64,000 bases of DNA from CFX5 sp023384495 (lineage in GTDB: Bacteria; Chloroflexota; Anaerolineae; Caldilineales; Caldilineaceae): positions 372,001-436,000 of the forward strand of contig JASNZV010000002.1 of assembly GCA_048499455.1 (NCBI GenBank). Reading direction: 5' to 3'. This document shows positions 24,115 to 37,225 of this stretch, in pieces (the stretch's first letter is position 1; each line of letters starts with the position of its first letter). The notes under the pieces are model-generated. The model ran no database searches. It worked only from the letters and a program-made list of their open reading frames with translations, and was not told the origin of the DNA. The position numbers and the translations under genes were made by a program.

Positions 24115-26709
24115 ATGCAATTCACCCTCAACGGCCAGGAGCGAACCTACGACGGCGACCCCGAGCTGCCCCTCTTGCGCTATCTGCGCGAAGTCGAAGG
24201 GATCACCTCGCCCAAGGACGGCTGTGCGCCGCAGGCCGCCTGTGGCTGCTGCGCCGTGCAGGTGGGCGAAAAGGCGTTGCTGGCCTGTGTGACGCCCATG
24301 AAAAAGGTGGCCGGCGTCGCGGTGCGCACCACTGAGGGGCTCGGCGCATACCGCCAGGCTGTCTTTGCCAACGCCTTTGTAGAGAAGGGGGGCGTCCAGT
24401 GCGGCTTTTGCATCCCCGGCATCGTCATGCAGGCCAATGCGCTCATCGACAAGAACCCATCCCCCAGCCGCGACGAGATCGCCAAAGCGCTGACGCCCCA
24501 CCTCTGCCGCTGCACCGGCTATAAAAAGATCGTCGAGGCCATCGAGTACGCCGCCGCCGCCATCCGCGCCGAAGAGGAGGTCCCCCGTCCCACCAGCAGC
24601 GGCAAGGTGGGCGAACGCCACCCCAGGTATGACGCCCACCGGTTGGTGTTGGGCCAGCGCCCTTACGTGGCCGACATGAGCCTGCCCGGCATGAAGTTTG
24701 GCGCGCTCAAGTTTAGCGCCCACCCGCGCGCCAGGGTCGTCGGCATGGACACAAGCGCCGCGGCTGCGCTGCCCGGCGTGCTGGGCATCTTCACCGCCGC
24801 TGACATCCCCGGCGAGCGCGCCATCGGGCTGATCAAGCAGGATTGGCCGCTGATGGTTGCGGTGGGCGAAACGACGCGCTATATCGGCGATGTGCTGGCC
24901 GGCGTGGCAGCCGAAAGCGAAGAGATCGCACGCCACGCCGTCAACCTGATCGAGGTCGAATACGAGGCGCTTCCCCCTGTCACCGACGCGTTCGCTGCAT
25001 TGCAGCCCAACGCGCCGGCGATCCACCTGGGCGGGAATCTGCTCTCGAAGACGGTGATCCAGCGTGGGGATGTGGCGCGGGCGCTGGCCGCTTCCGCCTA
25101 CGTGGTCAGCGGGCGCTATCAGACGCAGACCATCGAACATGGTTTTATGGAGCCTGAGTGTTGCATCGCCCGACCCCACCCCACGGTTGCCGGCGGGGTG
25201 GAGCTTTTTTCGCAGAGCCAGGGTGTCTACGAAGACCAGAAGCAGGTGGCCAAGCTGTTGGGTCTGCCGCTGGAGAAAGTGCGCGTCGAACTGGTTCCCA
25301 ATGGCGGCGGCTTTGGCGGCAAGGAAGACCTCTCGGTGCAGGGGCACGCCGCGCTCTTCGCCCATCTGCTCCAGATGCCGGTCAAGGTGACCTTGACACG
25401 CGCCGAGTCGATCAACATGCACCCCAAGCGCCACCCGTTAACGCTGGACTACACGCTGGCTTGCGACGAGCACGGCAAATTGACCGCACTGCGGGCGCGC
25501 ATTGTGGGCGACACAGGGGCCTATGCTTCGGTGGGCATGAAGGTGTTGGAGCGGGCCGCCGGCCACGCCACCGGCGCCTATCATGTGCCCGTGGTGGACA
25601 TCGAGAGCACGGCAGTCTACACCAACAACATCCCCAACGGCGCCATGCGCGGCTTTGGCGTCAACCAGGCCGTCTTTGCCATGGAGAGCTGCGTGGATGA
25701 GCTGTGCAAACAGGGTGGCTTTGACCGCTGGCAATTTCGTTGGGACAACGCCCTGCGCGAGGGGTCGATGACCGCCACGGGGCAGGTGCTCACCGGCGGC
25801 GTCGGCGTGCGCGCCACGTTGGAGGCGGTGAGGGAGCGATTTTACGCCGCGCGCTACGCCGGGCTGGGCTGCGGCATCAAAAACACCGGCATCGGCAACG
25901 GCATGCCCGAGGCGGCCAGCGTGCGGGTCACGGTGGCGGCGCCTGACCGCATCCTCATCGAGCACGGGTGGACGGAGATGGGCCAGGGGATCAACACGAT
26001 GGCGGTGCAAGTGCTCTGCCAAGAGACCGGGCTTGACCCCGACCTGTTCGTCGTGCAGACGGACACCGACGCGGGCGCCGTCACCGGCATGACGACCGCC
26101 TCACGCGCCACGTCGCTGCTGGGCAACGCCCTCATCGACGCCGCGGCCAGGCTGCGCGCCGATCTGGCCCAATCGTCGCTGGCCGATCTGGTGGGCAAGG
26201 TCTATTGGGGCGAATGGGTGGTGGATTGGACGACCAAGCCCGGCCACCCCAACGAAGCCGGCGACGAGATCACCCACTACTCGTACAGCTACGCCACCCA
26301 ACTGGTGATCCTCGACGACGAGGGGCAGGTGCAGCAGATCATCGCCGCCCACGACGCCGGGCGCATCGTCAACCCCACGCTCTTCGAGGGGCAGATCGAG
26401 GGATCGCTCCACATGGGGTTGGGCTACGCCCTCAGCGAGGAACTGGCGCTGGTGGACGGCAGACCCAAAAGCGACATGCTGCGCCAGTGCGGCATCCTGC
26501 GCGCCAAAGAGATGCCCGAACTAGAGGTGATTGGCGTCGAGGTTTCGGATCCGCATGGCCCCTATGGGCTGAAGGGCGTGGGCGAGATCGGCCTGGTGCC
26601 CACCGCCGGCGCAGTGGCCAACGCGCTGGCCCAGTTCGACGGCGTACGGCGCACAAAGCTGCCCATGAGGGCGCCGAGGCGGGGGCAGCGTGTGACTACT
26701 GTCGCGTGA
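24115..26709 (+). CDS. Fused 2Fe-2S/molybdopterin hydroxylase (selenium-dependent xanthine dehydrogenase-like)
   Basis: 864 residues joining the iron-sulfur and molybdenum subunits of the xanthine dehydrogenase family. Residues 1-150 hold both 2Fe-2S motifs; the first reads GCAPQAACGCC, one residue longer between its first two cysteines than the coxS-type motif, and the second is QCGFCIPG with CRCTGY. The molybdopterin part has GGGFGGKE near 397, MRGFGVNQ near 510 and the catalytic-Glu motif GVGEIG near 820. The length and layout fit the family called selenium-dependent xanthine dehydrogenase. No separate FAD subunit is adjacent. The ATG at 24115 follows AAAGGAG. Substrate unproven; neighbours suggest catabolism. 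Confidence 0.87.
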   Translation: MQFTLNGQERTYDGDPELPLLRYLREVEGITSPKDGCAPQAACGCCAVQVGEKALLACVTPMKKVAGVAVRTTEGLGAYRQAVFANAFVEKGGVQCGFCIPGIVMQANALIDKNPSPSRDEIAKALTPHLCRCTGYKKIVEAIEYAAAAIRAEEEVPRPTSSGKVGERHPRYDAHRLVLGQRPYVADMSLPGMKFGALKFSAHPRARVVGMDTSAAAALPGVLGIFTAADIPGERAIGLIKQDWPLMVAVGETTRYIGDVLAGVAAESEEIARHAVNLIEVEYEALPPVTDAFAALQPNAPAIHLGGNLLSKTVIQRGDVARALAASAYVVSGRYQTQTIEHGFMEPECCIARPHPTVAGGVELFSQSQGVYEDQKQVAKLLGLPLEKVRVELVPNGGGFGGKEDLSVQGHAALFAHLLQMPVKVTLTRAESINMHPKRHPLTLDYTLACDEHGKLTALRARIVGDTGAYASVGMKVLERAAGHATGAYHVPVVDIESTAVYTNNIPNGAMRGFGVNQAVFAMESCVDELCKQGGFDRWQFRWDNALREGSMTATGQVLTGGVGVRATLEAVRERFYAARYAGLGCGIKNTGIGNGMPEAASVRVTVAAPDRILIEHGWTEMGQGINTMAVQVLCQETGLDPDLFVVQTDTDAGAVTGMTTASRATSLLGNALIDAAARLRADLAQSSLADLVGKVYWGEWVVDWTTKPGHPNEAGDEITHYSYSYATQLVILDDEGQVQQIIAAHDAGRIVNPTLFEGQIEGSLHMGLGYALSEELALVDGRPKSDMLRQCGILRAKEMPELEVIGVEVSDPHGPYGLKGVGEIGLVPTAGAVANALAQFDGVRRTKLPMRAPRRGQRVTTVA

Positions 26710-26770
26710 TGCGTGGCGCGAATGATACACAATGTGCCCTATCGATGAGAGGATGGGGAAGGATATGGTC

Positions 26771-27019
26771 ATGAATCGGGTAGAAGAAATATATCAAGTA
26801 CATGTGGTCGCACTATCAGAAAGACAACAGTTGGAGCTGGTCACTATGATCACGCACAACCTGGCAAGTCACACGCACCGGCGTGCAAAACCCGCTAAGT
26901 CGAAGAAGAAACGCAATATTATGGAATTGCACGGTTTAGGGGCTGAGCTTTGGAAAGAGCTAGACACGCAGCACTATATCGATCAACTTCGCAACGAGTG
27001 GGAGCAACCTGAGAAATGA
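26771..27019 (+). CDS. VapB-like antitoxin
   Basis: 82 residues, basic in the middle (HTHRRAKPAKSKKKR) and ending in LWKELDTQHYIDQLRNEW, a tail commonly seen in antitoxins paired with PIN toxins, where it wraps the toxin. AAGGA lies 7 nt before the ATG at 26771; an ATG two codons upstream is also possible. It overlaps the toxin start by 4 bp (ATGA at 27016). No clear ribbon-helix-helix or AbrB fold is evident. Local base composition is about 50% G+C, unlike the flanking genes. Confidence 0.75.
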   Translation: MNRVEEIYQVHVVALSERQQLELVTMITHNLASHTHRRAKPAKSKKKRNIMELHGLGAELWKELDTQHYIDQLRNEWEQPEK

Positions 27020-27468
27020 GGATCGAGGATGCGTTGCATGGCGTCACTCGGCTCGCCATCGACACCGCGCCCATCCTCTACTTCGTTGAAGCGAATCCTC
27101 GCTATGATGAAGTGGTTACGACGATTTTTCAGCGGATTGCCACCGGTGAATTGTTCGGAAGCACTTCGACCTTGACGCTTACGGAGGTATTGGTGCATCC
27201 ATTTCGCCAAAATGCGCGGGCCTTACAACAACAATACCGTGAACTGTTGACCACGAGTGAGCATTTTGAACTTCAAGTCATCGATGCAGCCACTGCGGAG
27301 CGGGCGGCGGAATTACGCGCACAATACAACCTGCGAACACCGGACGCCATACAGGTCAGCGCTGCAATTTCAGCCAGTTGTCAGGCCTTTTTAACCAATG
27401 ACCTGGCGTTGAAGAGTGTTGCTGCGTTGCGTATTATCACCCTTGAAGAGTTGCTTACTTCCCAATAA
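27016..27468 (+). CDS. VapC-like PIN-domain toxin
   Basis: 150-residue PIN-domain ribonuclease. All four acidic positions are present: Asp16 (LAIDTAPILYF), Glu57 (LTLTEVLV), Asp110 (RTPDAIQV) and Asp129 (FLTNDLAL). VapC toxins cleave tRNA or rRNA when the antitoxin is lost. Coupled by a 4-bp overlap to the antitoxin gene. The pair is of lower G+C than its surroundings and fits lateral acquisition. Confidence 0.88.
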   Translation: MRIEDALHGVTRLAIDTAPILYFVEANPRYDEVVTTIFQRIATGELFGSTSTLTLTEVLVHPFRQNARALQQQYRELLTTSEHFELQVIDAATAERAAELRAQYNLRTPDAIQVSAAISASCQAFLTNDLALKSVAALRIITLEELLTSQ

Positions 27469-27548
27469 CTCGTGCAAACCATAGGGGGTACAAAAAAGCG
27501 ACAACCTCTGCAACAAATGGTCATTTGCGCCATCTCATGGTAGAATCC

Positions 27549-27602
27549 GCCGTCTGCCTGGAAATGTCCGCGGTGGACCGGCCCACCCGAACCGGAGACG
27601 GC
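27549..27602 (+). other. Hairpin-rich leader before the glycosyltransferase gene
   Basis: GCCGTCT (27549-27555) pairs perfectly with AGACGGC (27596-27602), enclosing GGTGG/CCACC (27572-27576, 27583-27587). A possible -10 TAGAAT lies at 27541. It may be the 5' leader of the gene at 27640; no known class recognised. Confidence 0.3.
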
Positions 27603-27639
27603 AGAGAAGCCGGGCTGATGACAACGCTGCTTGAATGCA

Positions 27640-28482
27640 ATGACGGAACGTATGCGGTTGACTGTGGTGATTCCCACCTATAACGAAGCAGAAAACCTGC
27701 CGGCGCTGGCCGAGGCGCTCTTTCAATTGCCGCTGCCCGGCTTGCAATTGCTCATCGTTGACGACAACTCGCCCGATGGCACCGGCCCGGTGGCCGACCG
27801 GCTGGCCGCACAATACAACGCCCGCGCCGTCGATGCGAACCACCCGGCCATGCAGGTGCTCCACCGGCGGGGGAAGGGGGGGCTAGGCACGGCCTATGTG
27901 GCGGGGATGCAGCGCGCCCTGGCCGACGGCGCCGACTTTGTGCTCCAGATGGACGCCGATTTTAGCCACTCACCGCGTTACATCCCGCAGTTGCTGGGCG
28001 TGATGTTGGCCACCGATGCCGATGTGGTCATCGGCAGCCGCTATGTGCCGGGCGGCAGCCTGGACGAGGGATGGGGTTGGTGGCGGCGGCTGCTCAGTTG
28101 GTGGGCCAACTTTTACAGCCGCATGATCCTGGGGCTGCGCATCCGGGACATGACCGCCGGCTTCAAGCTCTGGAAGCGCGAGGCGCTGTTGGGCATTGGC
28201 CTGGAGCATATCCGCAGCAATGGCTACAGCTTTCAGGTGGAGATGGCCTATCTCTGCGAAAAGCTGGGCTACCGGTTGATTGAGATCCCCATCCACTTTG
28301 AAGACCGCCGCATTGGTCAAAGCAAGCTGGACGTGCCGGTGAAGCTCGAATCGGCGTGGCGCACCTGGCAGATCCGCTGGCGCTACCGGCGGTTGCAGCA
28401 GCGAAGCGCGGCCCCGGCTGATTGGCGCATGGAGATCCGCGACTGGCGGCCCGGCAGCCCATCCCGCGGCGCTGGCAATTGA
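27640..28482 (+). CDS. Polyprenol-phosphate mannosyltransferase (Dpm1-like, GT2)
   Basis: About 280 residues. A family 2 glycosyltransferase that moves a sugar, typically mannose, from a nucleotide sugar to a polyprenyl phosphate on the inner membrane face. Motifs: VVIPTYNEAENLP near the start, VDDNSPDGTG, the metal-binding QMDADFSHSP, and GSRYVPGG. It has no C-terminal membrane domain, as in single-domain Dpm1. The start is ambiguous (TTG 27631, ATG 27640, ATG 27652) and there is no clear ribosome site. The next gene (YfhO-flippase) follows in 39 bp, consistent with a lipid-linked sugar pathway. Confidence 0.87.
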   Translation: MTERMRLTVVIPTYNEAENLPALAEALFQLPLPGLQLLIVDDNSPDGTGPVADRLAAQYNARAVDANHPAMQVLHRRGKGGLGTAYVAGMQRALADGADFVLQMDADFSHSPRYIPQLLGVMLATDADVVIGSRYVPGGSLDEGWGWWRRLLSWWANFYSRMILGLRIRDMTAGFKLWKREALLGIGLEHIRSNGYSFQVEMAYLCEKLGYRLIEIPIHFEDRRIGQSKLDVPVKLESAWRTWQIRWRYRRLQQRSAAPADWRMEIRDWRPGSPSRGAGN

Positions 28483-28521
28483 GCCGGCCCGTTGACATGC
28501 ACAACGCACTGACTGGACACA

Positions 28522-32871
<4,350 letters not shown>

Positions 32872-32919
32872 TGGTGGTAGAATACCGTTCAAGGTTGTTC
32901 TACAGGCGGAGGCGACAAG

Positions 32920-34440
32920 ATGCTCAGCAAGCTACGAATTCAGAGCTTTAAGTCCTGGCGCGATACGGGGGAGATACATTTTGCGCCGCTCACAGGATTT
33001 TGGGGTCCGAATAGTTCGGGGAAGAGCAGCATCATTCAGTTTCTTCTATTATTAAAGCAGACCGATGAGGCTATGGATTCTTCGCAGGTCTTAAACCTGG
33101 GTTCTGAGCAGGCCTCGTACGTAGATTTTGGTAGATTTTCTGAAAATCTCTTCAAGACATCAGATACACCAAACCTCACATTTGAATTTGAAATTGACTG
33201 GACGCCTACTAGGCTCGAGTATCTCCATCTTCGTCGTGTCCCATCGGCAACTGAAAGGGTACTCAATGAGAAGGCCACGCCGTATACTGCTGCAAACCAC
33301 AATCAGAGATCATTGATACAGATGATGGCGCAACTTAGGTTAGTTGATGAATCCCTAATTCTCGAACGACTTCGGTTCTCATTTGAGGATACTGTTTCAA
33401 TTCATACCGACCTACAGTGGCAAGGACTTTCTGAGAACGACGCCGGCTATGGCTATCGCTTTGATTATCAATATCAAACCGATGATGGTTCAGTGCATTC
33501 AGACAGTTATGACGTCACATTGAGTTCCATGAATTTGTTCTCCATCATGTTGTGGGAGCTAAAGCGCGCCCCATGGAATCGCCGAACTTGGAGTGACTTA
33601 GTGAACGAGTCCCAGCGTGAAGCATCCACAGTGGCAATCGAGAAAATGCAGGCCATCCAGCGTTCACTGAGCATCTTGATGAACAAGATCAGTTATCTCG
33701 GTCCTTTGCGAGAGCATCCCAGTCGTCTGTACTTGTGGCGGGGGGGGCGGGTTGGCAAGATCGGAATCAAGGGAGAGCAGGCGATACAGGCCCTCCTAAG
33801 CGCAGATATCACCAATGGGCGGAATGGCTCGTGTTCTTATCAAGCGATGCAGCAAGTCGCCAGTTGGTTGCAACAAATTGGTCTCATTGATCGTTTTGAG
33901 ATCCGACCAATCGCTGAGGGGCGACGTGAGCATGAAGTGGCTGTTCACCAGACATCTACATCCCCGCCGGTCTTGTTGACCAATGTGGGGTTCGGCGTTT
34001 CTCAAGTATTGCCTGTGCTTGCGTTGTGCGCCCTCGCAGATGAAGGCAGCATTCTCATCCTCGAACAGCCTGAAATCCATCTTCACCCTGCCGTGCAGGC
34101 GGGGTTAGCCGATCTATTGATCGACGTCATCAAGAACCGCAATATCCAGATCATCCTCGAGAGTCATAGCGAGCATCTACTGACCCGTCTACAACGCCGT
34201 ATAGCAGAAGAAACATTGACGCCGGACAATGTGGCGCTTTATTTCACACATATCGAAGACGGTGAGTCAAAACTAGAGGAACTCCAAATTGACCAGTATG
34301 GCAACATCAGCAACTGGCCTCAAGACTTTTTTGGCGACATCATGGGTGATGTGGTTGCCATGACAGAGGCTGCCATGCACAGACAAGCCAGCCAAAGCAA
34401 GCCTGCTATGAGGCCAGCAAACGGGACAGTTGACGCGTGA
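32920..34440 (+). CDS. AAA family ATPase with DUF3696-like C-terminus (OLD/ABC-type), candidate defence gene
   Basis: 506 residues of the SMC/ABC-like AAA_15/AAA_21 class. Walker A GPNSSGKSS at 29-37 follows the typical opening LRIQSFKSWRD. A signature-like segment NVGFGVSQVLPVL lies near 355, Walker B SILILEQPEIHLHP near 376, and the switch LESHSEHLL near 413. The end (QYGNISNWPQDFFGDIMGD) matches the DUF3696 pattern. There is no TOPRIM nuclease domain. The gene overlaps the PIN gene by 4 bp (GTGA), so they form one unit. Its G+C is low (37% and 48% in two sampled rows, against 68% just upstream), pointing to lateral transfer. Such ATPases act as sensors in two-gene defence systems; a function here is inferred. 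Confidence 0.87.
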   Translation: MLSKLRIQSFKSWRDTGEIHFAPLTGFWGPNSSGKSSIIQFLLLLKQTDEAMDSSQVLNLGSEQASYVDFGRFSENLFKTSDTPNLTFEFEIDWTPTRLEYLHLRRVPSATERVLNEKATPYTAANHNQRSLIQMMAQLRLVDESLILERLRFSFEDTVSIHTDLQWQGLSENDAGYGYRFDYQYQTDDGSVHSDSYDVTLSSMNLFSIMLWELKRAPWNRRTWSDLVNESQREASTVAIEKMQAIQRSLSILMNKISYLGPLREHPSRLYLWRGGRVGKIGIKGEQAIQALLSADITNGRNGSCSYQAMQQVASWLQQIGLIDRFEIRPIAEGRREHEVAVHQTSTSPPVLLTNVGFGVSQVLPVLALCALADEGSILILEQPEIHLHPAVQAGLADLLIDVIKNRNIQIILESHSEHLLTRLQRRIAEETLTPDNVALYFTHIEDGESKLEELQIDQYGNISNWPQDFFGDIMGDVVAMTEAAMHRQASQSKPAMRPANGTVDA

Positions 34441-34931
34441 AGTTTGTTGTGGACACCAATGTCATCGCCGTGGCAAATCACATGGCAGACCAGGCTTCTC
34501 CATCCTGTCGCTCCATCTGCGTTCGTGAGCTGCGCGAAATTGAGAGAAGCCACACAGTAGTTTTGGATGACCAGTGGCGGATTTTACAAGAATACAAGTC
34601 ATATTGGCGTCGAATAGGCCAGCCGCAGGTCGGTGATCGGTTTGTGCTCTGGGCGCTGAGAAACGTGAATAACCGCGCTCGATGTGAGCTTATTGCCATT
34701 ACACCCGTTCTTCATTCAGAGGACGGCAATGACTTTGTCGAGTTCCCCCAAGACCCTGACCTTGCTAATTTCGACCGCTCCGACCGAAAGTTTGTCGCGG
34801 TCACACTCGCCCATCCTGAACGCCCTCCCATACTGAACGCCGTCGATACCGATTGGTGGCGTCATCGCTCCGCGTTTGAACGCTGTGGCGTAATCATCCA
34901 CTTTCTCTGTCCTGACGCAATAGGGGAATAG
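34437..34931 (+). CDS. PIN-like nuclease coupled to the AAA ATPase
   Basis: 164 residues with a PIN-type fold signature: VVDTNVIAVAN with Asp6, CVRELREIE with Glu31 and Glu34, FDRSDRKFVAVTLAH with Asp116, and NAVDTDWW with Asp137 and Asp139. The closing segment CGVIIHFLCP is also typical of PIN proteins of the DUF4411/Fcf1-like kind. The start is a GTG overlapping the ATPase stop, so it is translationally coupled. It is longer than most VapC toxins and has no antitoxin-like partner; the ATPase probably restrains or triggers it. The likely role is an effector RNase or DNase of an abortive defence pair, by inference. Confidence 0.78.
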   Translation: MKFVVDTNVIAVANHMADQASPSCRSICVRELREIERSHTVVLDDQWRILQEYKSYWRRIGQPQVGDRFVLWALRNVNNRARCELIAITPVLHSEDGNDFVEFPQDPDLANFDRSDRKFVAVTLAHPERPPILNAVDTDWWRHRSAFERCGVIIHFLCPDAIGE

Positions 34932-34980
34932 AGGCGCTTCATCACGGTCAGAACATATAGCTGACAACAGACAAACGCCC

Positions 34981-35904
34981 TTACGGCTTCCGCACTGCCG
35001 GCCGCCACTGCACCAACCCCACGCCCAGTGCGGCGAGCGCCAGCCCGGCCATCTCTTGCCCTGTCAGCCGCTCGCCCAGGATGAACCAGGCCAGCAGCGT
35101 GATCTGGATCAGCATGGTGCTGTTGATCATGCTCGACTCCACCGCCGAAAGCTGGCGCAGCGTACGGTTCCACAACGTAAACGCATAGGCAGTGTTGACC
35201 ACGGCCAGCCAGCCCACAGTCAGCCAGTGGGCCGGGCTAAGCGCGGGCAGCCCTTGCGTCACGATGCCAGCAACCAGCAACAGCAGCCCGCCAATCCCCA
35301 TGCTGACCACCGTCACCAGCAGCGGCGAGAGCGTGTGGCCACGGTTCACCTGCCGCCCGAGCAGCGCGCCTAGCGCATTCGCCAGCACGCCGGTCAGCGC
35401 AACGGCGATCCCCACCCACTGGCCCGCCGGCAACGCCACCGGGAAGAAGTAGAGCAGCACACCGGCCAGGTTGAGCACAATCCCCACCCACTGAAGCCGG
35501 TGGGGCTTTTCGGCCATAAACGCTGCGCCGATCAGCGCCACAACGACCGTCGTAAAGTTGAGCAACAGGCTGGTGGTGATGGCGGGCAATAGGCTCAGCG
35601 CCAAAAACTGTGCGCCTTGCGTCAGCGCATAGAAGAGCACCCCCAACAGGGCAAGGTTTCCCCACTCACGGCGGCTCAGCCCCGCAAGCGCTGCACGGTG
35701 GGCGGGACGCAGGGCAAAGGGCAGCAGACAGCCAAATGCCAGTGTATAACGCAGCCCGGCAAAGGTCAGCGCGGGGATCTCGCCCAGGCCGAACTTGATC
35801 AGCACCCACGAGGTCGACCACAAGAACGTGACCAGCAGCGCCTGGGCAATGGCAACATGGCGCGCCGAAGCGACGCGCCCAGATCCCCCAATGCGGCTTA
35901 GCAT
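34981..35904 (-). CDS. EamA/DMT family transporter
   Basis: 307 residues with ten predicted membrane helices in two EamA repeats (LLVTFLWSTSWVLIKFGLGEIPALTFAGLRY in the first, beginning near 23; AYAFTLWNRTLRQLSAVESS in the second). The family exports amino acids, nucleosides or drugs. AAGGAG lies a few bases upstream of the ATG. It follows the Gfo/Idh/MocA gene by 48 bp on the same strand and may be the last gene of that operon. Confidence 0.9.
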   Translation of the reverse strand: MLSRIGGSGRVASARHVAIAQALLVTFLWSTSWVLIKFGLGEIPALTFAGLRYTLAFGCLLPFALRPAHRAALAGLSRREWGNLALLGVLFYALTQGAQFLALSLLPAITTSLLLNFTTVVVALIGAAFMAEKPHRLQWVGIVLNLAGVLLYFFPVALPAGQWVGIAVALTGVLANALGALLGRQVNRGHTLSPLLVTVVSMGIGGLLLLVAGIVTQGLPALSPAHWLTVGWLAVVNTAYAFTLWNRTLRQLSAVESSMINSTMLIQITLLAWFILGERLTGQEMAGLALAALGVGLVQWRPAVRKP

Positions 35905-35952
35905 GGGTCTCCTTTCACTCCTGGGGGCGCCCCATGTGACCGCCCCGTTCCA

Positions 35953-37041
35953 TCATGTTGAAGGCGCTTGATAGAGCGTTTCCACGAGCACCCGCGCGCC
36001 ATCCGCCGCGGCGGAACGATAGGCGGCGTCGAGCAGCTCCACCGTGCGGACGCCAACCTCCGCAGGCGAACCATTCGACGCGCGGCCCAACGCCACATCC
36101 ACCAGATTGTGCGCGGTGGCGAAACGGGGATAACGCTCTCCGTCGGGAACCTGAATCACCTCAGACGACTGGTCACGGCGGTGAATGTTCACCACACCGG
36201 TGATGACGTTGATGTCCACCGAGCCATGCTCACAATAGACTTGCAGATCGACCATGCCGCCGCCGGCGCTGCCCTGGTTGCCCGTGCCGCTTACCACCCC
36301 CAGCGCGGGCCGCCCTGTGTCCGCCTCAAACTCGACCAGCATGGCGTCCACCAGGTCGAGCGGCAGGCCGTGCGTCTCCATGCGCGCGTGGACGCAGCGG
36401 GCGCGCAGCCCCGTCACAAAAAACATCAGCCCCGCCGAGTGGGTGATCTGCAAGTGGCCCTGGCCGCCCCCTGATAGATGGGGCTGGCTGTAGACATCGC
36501 CCGGCCCATGCACGGCGTAGCGGGCGCCGCGGGCCGAGCCGTCGTCCCCGCGCAGCAGGCTGAGGATGTTCGACGCCATAAAGCAATTGACCAACTGGAT
36601 CGCGCCCAACTCGCCCGATTGGATCACGGCGCGCACCCGGTTGACGTGCGCTGTAAAGTGATAAGGATAGCCAACGATGATCTCCTTCCCCTGGCGTTGC
36701 GCCAGTTCGGCAAGCGCGCGGGCGTCGCCGGCGTAAAGCGTCATCGGCTTCTCGATCATCACGTGCAGACCCCGTTCCAAACAGCCCTTCGCCAGCGCAA
36801 AGTGGCTGGCGTGGTTGGTGGCAATGATCGCGCCGTCCAACACTTCGGTCGCCAACATCTGGTTCAGATCGGTGTAACGCCTGGCGATCTCATAGCGCTC
36901 GGCGGCGGCGTCCAGCTTTTCGGCGTTGCTGTCGCAGAGCACAATCTCGCCCACATGGGTGTGGGCTTGCAGCGCTGGGATGTGTGTATAGGTGGACCAC
37001 CAGCCGGCGCCAATTACGCCAATGCGCGCTTTTCGGTTCAC
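35953..37041 (-). CDS. Gfo/Idh/MocA family oxidoreductase
   Basis: 362-residue NAD(P)-dependent oxidoreductase. Rossmann motif GVIGAGWWS (8-16), EKP motif at 97-99 (MIEKPM), and a C-terminal GFO_IDH_MocA_C domain with the region GGGQGHLQITHSAGL where the catalytic His is expected. The start is a GTG at 37039-37041, with AAGGA 7 nt upstream; the open frame runs further up, but only through a non-coding repeat element. It lies in a minus-strand catabolic block and probably acts on a sugar or inositol derivative. Confidence 0.88.
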   Translation of the reverse strand: MNRKARIGVIGAGWWSTYTHIPALQAHTHVGEIVLCDSNAEKLDAAAERYEIARRYTDLNQMLATEVLDGAIIATNHASHFALAKGCLERGLHVMIEKPMTLYAGDARALAELAQRQGKEIIVGYPYHFTAHVNRVRAVIQSGELGAIQLVNCFMASNILSLLRGDDGSARGARYAVHGPGDVYSQPHLSGGGQGHLQITHSAGLMFFVTGLRARCVHARMETHGLPLDLVDAMLVEFEADTGRPALGVVSGTGNQGSAGGGMVDLQVYCEHGSVDINVITGVVNIHRRDQSSEVIQVPDGERYPRFATAHNLVDVALGRASNGSPAEVGVRTVELLDAAYRSAAADGARVLVETLYQAPST

Positions 37042-37061
37042 TGGATTTTCCTTCTTTGATG

Positions 37062-37202
37062 TGAAATGAAAATAGAGCAAAACAGCGGAACACAGAGGGC
37101 GCGGAGACTGCACAGAGAACACCGAGAAAAACCTCAATGTTCTCTGTGTTCCTGCTCTACGCCGCCATGTTCATCGCCATCGGTGACCGCGGATCATGAT
37201 GA
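37062..37202. repeat. CACAGAGAAC palindromic element, family G copy 1
   Basis: About 140 bp. It contains AACACAGAG, then perfect 11-bp arms CACAGAGAACA (37111-37121) and TGTTCTCTGTG (37139-37149), and ends with TACGCCGCCAT...GTGACC...TCATGATGA. The copy at 39290-39474 shares both ends and the CACAGAGAACACCGAGAAA core. It fills the gap between the methyltransferase and oxidoreductase genes. Confidence 0.75.
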
Positions 37203-37225
37203 CACTTTTGAATATGAGTCGCGCC

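Noticed and set aside
37042..37137. N-terminal extension of the Gfo/Idh/MocA protein by 32 codons
   Set aside because: It is encoded by a family G repeat; the GTG at 37041 has a good ribosome site and starts just before the Rossmann motif.
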